Shown here: one piece after another, positions 51,663 to 59,408 of the stretch
Layout: every line of letters begins with the position of its first letter
Position numbering within the stretch: position 1 is the first letter of the stretch
Assembly: GCF_040702995.1 (NCBI RefSeq)
Contig: NZ_CP159992.1
Span: forward strand, 1,451,501 to 1,515,500
Direction: 5' to 3'
Origin: Paenibacillus sp. AN1007
GTDB lineage: Bacteria; Bacillota; Bacilli; Paenibacillales; Paenibacillaceae
DNA length: 64,000 bases
Notes under the pieces: generated by a model
What the model saw: only the letters and a program-made list of their open reading frames with translations
Told to the model about the DNA's origin: nothing
Databases searched by the model: none
Program-made: the position numbers and the translations under genes

Positions 51663-53429
51663 GTGTTGTCTGATCAGGGGTTCGAGATGGAGCAGGAAAT
51701 ACAATCGACAATGGTACGCGAAAAGGAAGCGTGGTCTGCACTTGGCTCAGCAGAGCAGCGGGTACTTGGTGCTCTTTTTCACCAACATGCAGGTCAGACC
51801 TTCTCTTCTCTTCTCCCTTCTGAAGCGTGGGCTCGGGAAGGGTTGAGCGGAGCAGAAGCCAAGCTTGCTTTTGCTGTGCTCTGCCGCAAAGGTTGGATCT
51901 GCTCTATGCACAAAAGCTGGGGGGAACGTTCGTATTATATTCCAACATGTCACCTGGCCGCGTTAACGCTTGTCTATGCAGACCGTGTGGGTCTGCATAT
52001 TGCACCGATGACCGGATCGGTTAAAAAGGTTATTAAAGAAGGGAAACCGCATATCGCAGCTGAGCTGCTTCATCTGCTTGCATGGGTTCTAAGAGAAGGA
52101 TTACCTGTGACAGGAAAAGGCACAATACATAAGAGAAACGTACAAAAGTTAAGCACATTAACCGTATTGTCCTGCGATGATTTTAAACATATAGAGATTT
52201 CATATGAACATGATGACCTATATCCGGTACATGTAATGATGATGCTGGATCTGCTGCTTTGTCTCCAACTGGTGCAGAAGACAGGCAAGGGGTTTGAAAT
52301 TAATGAAGAGCCGTTGCGGCAGTGGTTGAAGCTGCCTTGGTCTGCGATGCATCGTGAAATTTTTCGAATCTGTATGGACCGATATGGAGCGCAAGATGCA
52401 GAAGGGCAGCATTTCCGTTATCAATTGGCACTACTTGGGCCTGGTCTGGATGAATGGTGTGTCATATTGAATGAGGAAGAGAATTTCGGGATCAAAGGCT
52501 GGGTATATGCTTTGGCTGGCTGGGGATTCGGTGAGATTGGCGAGAGTACAGCCGGGGAACTGGTGTTCCGCTGGCTGATGAATCCAGTGGATCTTTTACA
52601 TGATACAGTGTGTTGGATGATTGAGCCTGATCGGAAGCAGGAAAAGGACGAGAAACGATCCGGTGGAATTTATGTGCAGCCTGATTTAGAAATTATGGTG
52701 CCGCCTGACGTATCTGCCGCGGTCTGTTGGTGGCTGGAATGCTGCAGTGAACGGATTACACGCGACCAGCTGTCCATCTATCGATTGTCTAAAGAACGGA
52801 TTGTGAAGGCACACGCTGGAGGCTTTACATACGAAGCCATCGCTGATTTTTTACAGAGACATGCGGTGAACGGAGTGCCAAAACATGTACTTGCTGCGTT
52901 GAAGGATTGGACACAAGCATGTCAGGAAATAGAGGGCAGCAGCACACACCTGACATTGTCTTTGGAAGGCGTGAGAGGGCAGTCAGAGGATCAGGGCAAA
53001 GGCAGTTTAGGGGCTGCGGAGTGCACGGAAAGCCCGGAAGGGTTACTGCGGCTGCACGTTATGCCAGGGGCGATGGTGAATCCGTCTGATGCAGCACTGG
53101 ATCTGCTTCAGGATGTGAATGGAAAAGCGGCATGGGATAAAAGAAAAGCTGATGTACCCGAGACATGGCACAGAGACTGGAGAAAGTATCACATGTCTAC
53201 AGCACGTCAAATTGCAGTACAAGCTGTGGAATGGCAGGTGAAGTTGGGAATTCGAGAGGGGGATGAGACGTTGGTTCTGATCCCGCATCAAGTGCAGGGA
53301 CATGAGCGCTGGACGCTGGAGGCATGGTGTATTGTGAATTCCGACGAAACGGCTGTGCAGACCGAATGGCGAACATTAATTCCTGATCGTTGGGATTCAA
53401 TGCGCCTTATCCTGCCAGATGATGTCTAA
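51663..53429 (+). CDS. XPB-associated Helicase_C_3 domain protein
   Basis: A 588-residue protein without helicase motifs. The segment IYVQPDLEIMVPPDVSAAVCWWLECCSERITRDQLSIYRLSKERIVKAHAGG (about 315-365 region) fits the 'helicase conserved C-terminal' PF13625 group also found beside actinobacterial XPB genes. The N-terminal half appears to be built of winged-helix-like units (LHQHAGQTFSSLLP, FAVLCRKGWICSM, LLAWVLREGLPV). GTG 51663 after GGGGAGG is the start; the frame back to 51597 overlaps the helicase gene and lacks a site. A repair-linked complex with XPB is inferred from pairing. Confidence 0.78.
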   Translation: MLSDQGFEMEQEIQSTMVREKEAWSALGSAEQRVLGALFHQHAGQTFSSLLPSEAWAREGLSGAEAKLAFAVLCRKGWICSMHKSWGERSYYIPTCHLAALTLVYADRVGLHIAPMTGSVKKVIKEGKPHIAAELLHLLAWVLREGLPVTGKGTIHKRNVQKLSTLTVLSCDDFKHIEISYEHDDLYPVHVMMMLDLLLCLQLVQKTGKGFEINEEPLRQWLKLPWSAMHREIFRICMDRYGAQDAEGQHFRYQLALLGPGLDEWCVILNEEENFGIKGWVYALAGWGFGEIGESTAGELVFRWLMNPVDLLHDTVCWMIEPDRKQEKDEKRSGGIYVQPDLEIMVPPDVSAAVCWWLECCSERITRDQLSIYRLSKERIVKAHAGGFTYEAIADFLQRHAVNGVPKHVLAALKDWTQACQEIEGSSTHLTLSLEGVRGQSEDQGKGSLGAAECTESPEGLLRLHVMPGAMVNPSDAALDLLQDVNGKAAWDKRKADVPETWHRDWRKYHMSTARQIAVQAVEWQVKLGIREGDETLVLIPHQVQGHERWTLEAWCIVNSDETAVQTEWRTLIPDRWDSMRLILPDDV

Positions 53430-53585
53430 ACCTAATCGTATAAATAAAAAAATGATTTAAAACCGAATTTTCAAAGTTTCCCTTTTTGCAATTACAGGAA
53501 AAACTCTTCTTAACCATCCGTGGATATGCTATTATGAAGTAGTCTACGTAAGTAGAACTTTATATATAGATAGGATGAATAATTC

Positions 53586-54023
53586 ATGAGCGTAGCGGAA
53601 ATAAACACGGTCGATATGGCCCAAGTGTTAACGGGCGCATATGAACTGGGCGACATGATTAACCAATCTGCCGAAGTATCGGATTATTTATATTGGAAGC
53701 AGCAAGTCGAGACGAGTCCCGAGATTCAGGCAGGGATTCGGAAGTTAAATGCCAAGAAAGAGCTGTTTGAAGAAACGCAGCGCTTTGGTCACTTTCATCC
53801 AGACTATCACGCAGCCAAAGATCAGGTAAAAGAACTGGAAAAGGAACTGGAATCCTTTGAAGCGGTGGTTCGGTTCAAACAGGCTGAGAAGACACTCGAC
53901 GAGATGCTGTTTCAAATGTCAGAAACCATTGCTTTTGCTGTTTCCTCCACCATTAAAGTGCCTAGTAATGACCCAAATCCCAAAGGCGGCTGCGGAAGCG
54001 GCGGCAAATGCGGGTGCAGTTAA
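53586..54023 (+). CDS. ylbF: YlbF/RicF family protein with Cys-rich tail
   Basis: A 145-residue helical protein. VLTGAYELGDMINQSAEVSDYLYWKQQV and the long helix DQVKELEKELESFEAVVRFKQAEKTLDEML match the Com_YlbF family. In B. subtilis YlbF (RicF) joins YmcA and YaaT in a Fe-S complex that controls RNase Y. The tail GGCGSGGKCGCS carries three cysteines that could hold such a cluster. The ylbG gene follows, as in B. subtilis. Confidence 0.9.
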   Translation: MSVAEINTVDMAQVLTGAYELGDMINQSAEVSDYLYWKQQVETSPEIQAGIRKLNAKKELFEETQRFGHFHPDYHAAKDQVKELEKELESFEAVVRFKQAEKTLDEMLFQMSETIAFAVSSTIKVPSNDPNPKGGCGSGGKCGCS

Positions 54024-54058
54024 TAGCTGTCAGATGATTGTATTTCAGATTTTGTACA

Positions 54059-54084
54059 GACCGGGCCTTTCGAGGGCCGGTCTC
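54059..54084 (+). terminator. Hairpin between ylbF and ylbG
   Basis: AGACCGG-CC and GG-CCGGTCT form a stem with no good T-run, so it may attenuate rather than end the transcript. Confidence 0.45.
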
Positions 54085-54107
54085 CATTTATAGAAGGGCG
54101 GGGAACG

Positions 54108-54374
54108 ATGGTGTTTGCGGAAAGAACAGGATTCATTATTTGGGTTAGTGATTTGAAAGCGGCCCGCAATCTCGAAAAATACGGTACCGTGCATTATATC
54201 TCCCGCCGTATGCATTATGTTGTGATGTATGTTAATGCAGAACGAGCCGACGATACGATGAAAAATGTAAAGCGGCTTTCCTATGTGCGCAAAATTGAGC
54301 GCTCCTATCGGAACGAGATTAAAACCGAGTATGCCAGCAAAACGATGGACAAAACAAGTTTCTACGGTATATAA
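54108..54374 (+). CDS. ylbG: YlbG family protein (DUF2129)
   Basis: An 88-residue protein. FAERTGFIIWVSDLKAARNLEKYGTVHYISRRMHYVVMYVN and KNVKRLSYVRKIERSYR match DUF2129/YlbG throughout. The function is unknown, but the gene regularly neighbours ylbF. The tail past residue 75 is short and polar. The ATG follows GGGCGGGGAACG. Confidence 0.92.
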   Translation: MVFAERTGFIIWVSDLKAARNLEKYGTVHYISRRMHYVVMYVNAERADDTMKNVKRLSYVRKIERSYRNEIKTEYASKTMDKTSFYGI

Positions 54375-54538
54375 CCCGAAATACAGGAGGGGCCCGGCGG
54401 GTCGCTCTTTTCTTAAAATGAGGCTGAACGGACTTTTGCGAATAAAGTTAAACTTATGCCTTGAGGTTACGGGACTAATGTTGTAATATATTTGGTAATA
54501 AATAGATAGAAAGTCCTATATGGTGGAGAGTGATTCCC

Positions 54539-54976
54539 ATGCGTGATAAGGTGATGCAACGTTGGAGCACCTACGAGCCGTTTTTTGTGGCTCTCGGAGA
54601 CAAGAAAGTGGCTGACATCGTCATTACCCATCATGCAAAGATGCGGTATGCAGACCGTATTGAGCCTGCACGTAGTGATGATGACCATATTGCGGCCTGG
54701 TTATGGGAGTGTCTGAAGCAGGACCGGGTAACACCATATTACCGCAATGAACAGGACGTTTACTTAATTGATGATGATCTGGTTGTGGTTGCCGAGTTTT
54801 CCGAGCTTGAAGGAGAATATGATATTACAGGCAATCCGCTGCACAAAATGATTGTAGTAACATTTTTGGGACGTATGTCAGAAACGATTGAACTGAGAGA
54901 TTTGAAGTCATATTATTCATGGCTCAGGCACTCCAGAAGAATGACACTGGTCAAAAATAGCCGCAAGCATAGATAA
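54539..54976 (+). CDS. Conserved-looking protein with DUF4258/RelE-like segment
   Basis: A 145-residue protein. ITHHAKMRYADRI followed by a variable helix, DVYLIDDDLVVVAEF and LHKMIVVTFLGR recalls the His-x-x-x-R pattern of DUF4258 and other RelE-like small proteins. The N-terminal 30 residues and the basic tail (RHSRRMTLVKNSRKHR) are extra. No antitoxin gene is adjacent, so I do not call it a toxin. ATG 54539 follows GGAGAG. A strong terminator lies downstream. Confidence 0.65.
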   Translation: MRDKVMQRWSTYEPFFVALGDKKVADIVITHHAKMRYADRIEPARSDDDHIAAWLWECLKQDRVTPYYRNEQDVYLIDDDLVVVAEFSELEGEYDITGNPLHKMIVVTFLGRMSETIELRDLKSYYSWLRHSRRMTLVKNSRKHR

Positions 54977-55044
54977 CAAAGCAGGGTCGAGATTGCAATC
55001 ATAGATGTTATGAAAGATTTTATTCGAAGATTTATTGTACTTAC

Positions 55045-55074
55045 GCATGCAGACAAGCTGCATGCTTTTTTTTG
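55045..55074 (+). terminator. Terminator before the LysR gene
   Basis: GCATGCAG and CTGCATGC form an eight-base stem followed by nine T residues. Confidence 0.88.
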
Positions 55075-55131
55075 TTGCCGGTCTGGAAATCGGATACAAT
55101 ATAGAAAGCGTAATTGAAGAGGGGCGAACAT

Positions 55132-56043
55132 ATGAATTTTCATCAGCTGCACATTTTTTATACGGTTGCGGAGAAGGGGAGTTTTTCCGCAGCTGCACTG
55201 GCATTACATATGACTCAACCGGCTGTGACGATGCAGATTCAATCATTGGAGGATTATTTTGGAACCAAGCTGCTGCATCGTTCCACTAAAAAAATAGAGC
55301 TGTCAGAGGCGGGGCGGACGCTGCTCCCCCATGCCAAACGAAGTGTAGAGCTGGTTAGACAGACAGATGAGGCGATGTCTGCCTTCACACAGAAGCTGCA
55401 GGGGAGACTGCAGCTTGGCGCAAGTCTAACCATTGGGGAATATGTGCTGCCTCGTATGCTGGGGCCTTTTGCACGGCAGTATCCGGATATTTCAATTGTA
55501 ATGAAAGTCATGAATACCACACAGATCATGGATGAAATTCTGAAGCATCAGTTGAACTTTGGGTTAATTGAAGCGCCTGTAAACCACCCGGATATGATCG
55601 TTGAACCAGTGATGCAGGATGAATTAAAGCTGATTGTGCCAGCGGGACATGATCTGGCCGGGCGCGGCAAAGTGAATCTGGAAGAGGTAATGAATTACCC
55701 GTTTGTGCTGCGGGAGGAAGGATCGGGCACCCGCCAGGTGATGGAAGGACAGCTGAAGAAGAAAAAAATTGATCCAAGTGATATGAATGTGGTTATGGAG
55801 CTTGGAAGTACAGGTGCAGTCAAGTCGGCTGTAGAGGCTGGCGTGGGCATTACGATGCTGTCTCCTTCTTCAGTACAGCATGAACTGGCTCTCGGACTGG
55901 TTCACATTGTGGACATTCGCGGGCTTGAATTCAAACGGCAGTTTTATGCGATCCACCTGAAGTCGTCTCTGCTGCCGTTATCAGCTGTTGCCTTTTTGGG
56001 ATATTTGCGTCAACAGGAACATGAGCCCGGCGAACAGGTTTAA
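55132..56043 (+). CDS. LysR-family transcription regulator
   Basis: A 303-residue LTTR. The helix-turn-helix lies in the first 60 residues (LHIFYTVAEKGSFSAAALALHMTQPAVTMQIQSLEDYFGTKLL), followed by the linker helix and a periplasmic-binding-like effector domain (LQLGASLTIGEYVLP, GVGITMLSPSSVQHEL). The general shape is that of CysL/YwfK-type members, but the inducer and targets are not evident; no divergent target gene lies nearby. ATG 55132 follows GAGGGGCG. Confidence 0.92.
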   Translation: MNFHQLHIFYTVAEKGSFSAAALALHMTQPAVTMQIQSLEDYFGTKLLHRSTKKIELSEAGRTLLPHAKRSVELVRQTDEAMSAFTQKLQGRLQLGASLTIGEYVLPRMLGPFARQYPDISIVMKVMNTTQIMDEILKHQLNFGLIEAPVNHPDMIVEPVMQDELKLIVPAGHDLAGRGKVNLEEVMNYPFVLREEGSGTRQVMEGQLKKKKIDPSDMNVVMELGSTGAVKSAVEAGVGITMLSPSSVQHELALGLVHIVDIRGLEFKRQFYAIHLKSSLLPLSAVAFLGYLRQQEHEPGEQV

Positions 56044-56145
56044 GTATATTACGAGCTTTGGATACATGAATACAAGTAGGGATTATAAAATCAGAAGTGC
56101 CCGATCTAAAAAGTCGGTATTTCATTTGGAAAGGAACGATTACCG

Positions 56146-57009
56146 ATGAATCAGCATCAAGGACGATGTGATCTTCATACGCACAGTCAGGCTTCAGATG
56201 GCATGCAGTCGCCAGCGGATAATGTGAAGCTTGCCAAGCGGAAAGGGCTATCTGCGGTTGCCCTGACAGACCATGATACCGTAGCCGGTGCAGCCGAAGC
56301 ACAGCGGGCGGGGGAAGCATTCGATATTACAGTTGTAGCAGGGGTTGAGATCAGTACTCGGGCAGGTGATAAAGATATTCATGTGCTGGGTTATTACATC
56401 AATACTGAGGATGAACTGTTTCTGCAGCGGCTGCGCGGATTAAGAGAAGCGCGAGAAGACCGTAATCATCTGATCATTGGCAGGCTGCAGGAGCTTGGGC
56501 TCGATATAAGCTGGCAGGATGTGCTGGATGAGCTGGGGCGGCCGCTGGAGCCGGATGAGAGTATTGGAAGACCCCATATGGCTGATGTGTTGGTGAAGAA
56601 GGGATACGCTGTCGATATGCGGGATGCATTTGATCGTTATCTTGCTGAAGGCAGGCCTGGTTTTGTATCTGTGCCCCGAGTCACACCGAAAGATGCCTGT
56701 GAGTGGATTAGAGCAGCGGGCGGTGCTGCTGTGATTGCGCATCCAGGCCTCTATCAAGATGATGAATTGGTACGTGCAATCATTGCAGACTGTCTTCCGG
56801 ATGGGATTGAAGTATTTCATTTAGACCATGGCCCGCAGGAGGAACGCAGGTATAGCGAGATGGCGAGAGAATATGATCTTATTGAGACAGGCGGCTCAGA
56901 TTATCATGGAGAACGGCAGGGCGTTGTTTTCCATGGAGATCTCGGGAGCAGGACAGTATCGGTGGATGTGCTTGACCAACTGCAGGCGGCAGTACAGAGC
57001 AGGCGGTAG
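56146..57009 (+). CDS. PHP-domain phosphoesterase (TrpH/RNase AM type)
   Basis: A 287-residue PHP protein. Metal ligands are seen in CDLHTHSQASDG, LTDHDTVAG, VAGVEIS, VIAHPG and GGSDYHGE, the complete set for a trinuclear site. The YciV/TrpH subgroup includes nucleoside 3',5'-bisphosphate phosphatases and 5'-3' exoribonucleases that mature rRNA ends. It follows the LysR gene by about 100 bases on the same strand, but a shared function is not shown. Confidence 0.9.
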   Translation: MNQHQGRCDLHTHSQASDGMQSPADNVKLAKRKGLSAVALTDHDTVAGAAEAQRAGEAFDITVVAGVEISTRAGDKDIHVLGYYINTEDELFLQRLRGLREAREDRNHLIIGRLQELGLDISWQDVLDELGRPLEPDESIGRPHMADVLVKKGYAVDMRDAFDRYLAEGRPGFVSVPRVTPKDACEWIRAAGGAAVIAHPGLYQDDELVRAIIADCLPDGIEVFHLDHGPQEERRYSEMAREYDLIETGGSDYHGERQGVVFHGDLGSRTVSVDVLDQLQAAVQSRR

Positions 57010-57077
57010 AACGCAGATTGTAAAACGATCCGGCGTGTTTAATGTCAGTCTATGCTTGAATCGAATATCCATTTTTT

Positions 57078-57126
57078 AACCCAAAAAATCCCCTCAGCAT
57101 TTGATGGCAGGGGATTTTTTGGGTTA
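57078..57126. terminator. Bidirectional terminator between the PHP gene and rqcH
   Basis: AACCCAAAAAATCCCCT and AGGGGATTTTTTGGGTT form a seventeen-base stem. Confidence 0.9.
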
Positions 57127-57158
57127 ATGCTGCATCTCGCCCTAATGAGATAGGCTGC

Positions 57159-58955
57159 TTATCCATTTTTAATCGTGGATGGCAGGCTCTTGATCAATTC
57201 ATCATTGGGTGTAACAAACAGCGTTTTTTGATGATCGTAGATGACAAAGCCGGGCTTCGCACCGCTTGGTTTGCGTACGTGACGAATGTAGGTGTAGTCA
57301 ACAGGTACGCTGCTTGATTCTTTTGCCTGACTGAAATAAGCTGCCAGCTGTGCGGCTTCTTCCAGCGTAGCTTCACCAAAATCCGTGCTGCGAATGACAA
57401 CATGAGAGCCCGGAATGTCTTTGGTATGCAGCCATGTATCGTTAGCAGAGGCGAGACGGTTAGTGACATACTCGTTCTGCAGATTGTTTTTGCCGACCAG
57501 AATGTCAATGCCTTCCGAAGAAGTGAATTGATGCACGGTTGGACGATCATTTTTCTTTTTCTTCTTGCCTTTTTTGTTCCGGTCACGCAGGTAACCCTGC
57601 TGTACAAGTTCGTCCCGAATTTCCTCGATATCATTCATAGATGCGATGGACAGCTGCTGCAGCAGGTTGTCGAGGTAGGCAATTTCATCCTTCGTTTTAC
57701 CAAGCTGCTCGTGAATGACAGCGAGACTGTTTTTGTATTTGTTATATCGTTTGAAATACCGCTGTGCATTATCGGATGGCGTGAGCAGTGGATCAAGCTG
57801 GATGGTAATGCTTGCCTGATCTTCATCGTAGAAGTTAACCAGTTCCACACTTTTGTCACCCTTGTTCACCAAGTGCAGGGAAGCGAATAACAGCTCACCC
57901 CATAGTCTGTACTTGTCCGCGTCGTCCGCTTCCAGCAGGTCTTTATTGAGGTTGTCGAGCTTTTTAATGTTCTTACTGCGTTCATTCTGCAGAAAACGAA
58001 GCAGATCGCTGACTCTTTGTTTGACCGTATCCCGCTCAGCTTTGTCTCCGTAATAATCCTCCATACATTTGCTCATCGTATCGTACATTTTTTCCTGATC
58101 CTGAATACTCTGCAGACGGATGGCAGAAAAGATCATTTTACCTTTGACGTTCAGTCCCGTCACAGGGGCGTACTGATGCTCTTTTACAGGCCTAACCACT
58201 GACTCAAAAGCAGTCCACAGCTCTTGCGTATCGAACCGTTCTGAGTCAGAAGCTGTTCGCGCTGCGATCTCTCCTGCAATCAGCGGACTTATCCCGCTAA
58301 ATGCATTGACAAGCCACCGTGAGGCATCTGCTCTTGTCTCTGGAGCTGTTGCTGCTGCTGCATCTGTTTCAGGTCTGTTTTCTTCTGTATCCACAGCGCC
58401 TGAATACAGCTGTTCAAACTCATCTTTGGTCACTTCCAGCGGATTGCTCTTATGCTGCTCAGGAGGTGAAGTATATGAGAAACCCGGCATGATTACGCGG
58501 TAGCTGCTGATGGATGGTGTGACATGATGGATTCCGTCCAGAATGGTGTCCGTCGCAGGATCAAGCAAAATGATATTACTGTGACGTCCCATAAGCTCAA
58601 TGATGATGCGTTTAGCCGAAACGTCGCCAAGCTCGTCCCGCTGACGTACATCGATATGAATGATTCGCTCCATACCGATCTGACGGATACTCTCAATGAT
58701 AGCTCCTTCGCAGTGCTTGCGCATCAGCATGCAAAACATCGGTGCCTCTGTCGGATTCAAAAATGTCTTCTCCGTAAAATGTACACGCGGATACGTTGGG
58801 CTTGCCGAGACAAGCAGTTTGCTGTTGCCGCGCTGGGCACGAAGAGTAAGCACCACATCATGACCATTGGGCTGATGGATCTTGCTGATACGACCGCCGG
58901 TGCAGCCCTGCAATTCATGTACGATGGCTCGGGTAACGATGCCGTCAAGTGCCAT
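57159..58955 (-). CDS. rqcH: Ribosome quality control NFACT protein RqcH
   Basis: A 598-residue protein that recognises stalled 50S-peptidyl-tRNA and adds alanine tails. NFACT-N begins MALDGIVTRAIVHELQGCTGGRISKIHQPNGHDVVLTLR; the middle holds the coiled-coil arms (NERSKNIKKLDNLNKDLLEADDADKYRLWGELL). NFACT-R shows VGKNNLQNEYVTNRLASANDTWLHTKDIPGSHVVIR. A Lys-rich linker (NKKGKKKKKND) lies before the last domain. ATG 58955 follows GAGGAAGTGG; the frame back to 59087 is unsupported. It is divergent from the Ca2+ ATPase gene, as B. subtilis yloA is beside yloB. Confidence 0.93.
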   Translation of the reverse strand: MALDGIVTRAIVHELQGCTGGRISKIHQPNGHDVVLTLRAQRGNSKLLVSASPTYPRVHFTEKTFLNPTEAPMFCMLMRKHCEGAIIESIRQIGMERIIHIDVRQRDELGDVSAKRIIIELMGRHSNIILLDPATDTILDGIHHVTPSISSYRVIMPGFSYTSPPEQHKSNPLEVTKDEFEQLYSGAVDTEENRPETDAAAATAPETRADASRWLVNAFSGISPLIAGEIAARTASDSERFDTQELWTAFESVVRPVKEHQYAPVTGLNVKGKMIFSAIRLQSIQDQEKMYDTMSKCMEDYYGDKAERDTVKQRVSDLLRFLQNERSKNIKKLDNLNKDLLEADDADKYRLWGELLFASLHLVNKGDKSVELVNFYDEDQASITIQLDPLLTPSDNAQRYFKRYNKYKNSLAVIHEQLGKTKDEIAYLDNLLQQLSIASMNDIEEIRDELVQQGYLRDRNKKGKKKKKNDRPTVHQFTSSEGIDILVGKNNLQNEYVTNRLASANDTWLHTKDIPGSHVVIRSTDFGEATLEEAAQLAAYFSQAKESSSVPVDYTYIRHVRKPSGAKPGFVIYDHQKTLFVTPNDELIKSLPSTIKNG

Positions 58956-59408
58956 ATTATCCACTTCCTCTCTATCGAGCATCTGCTTTACTATGCAGCA
59001 TGCTTCATCTATAACGGTTTTCAGGCAGCCGCAGCATATGTAACAGCAATCTAATAAACAAGTGGCTGTCTGCAGTTTTAATGGCATGCTGTCTGCCAGG
59101 CGAAGAACGTTTATTCATACCGTGACTGAAGAACGTTTATCCATACCGCGACTAACGCGGCGTTTTACAGCAGGCAGATTCATCAATCGACATGCGAAGC
59201 TGCGCTGTCATCTTCGCAGACTTTTATTTTAGCTTATTCTGCCCATCAGGGAAAGGATTCACCTTCCGGGTGCTATTCATTGACCTGTCCGAATACATAT
59301 AGAGCAGGTAGTTTGTCCGGCACAGTGTACAGCCTGCCCTACAGCATGCCGGGGAGTGATGAGAGCTTGCATTGCAGATGAAATAAGACTGGGAGGGAAT
59401 TTTGGAGC
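58956..59408. other. Divergent interval between rqcH and the P-type ATPase gene
   Basis: About 450 bases without a gene. It holds a tandem 26-base repeat at 59102-59153 and presumably both promoters. I could not place a convincing -35/-10 pair for either gene. Confidence 0.5.
59102..59153 (+). repeat. Tandem 26-base direct repeat (two copies)
   Basis: The unit begins GAAGAACGTTTAT and ends GACT. Copies at 59102-59127 and 59128-59153 differ at two positions. Read on the minus strand, each contains a near match (ATAAACGTTC) to the second LexA-type box at 614-625. Confidence 0.85.
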
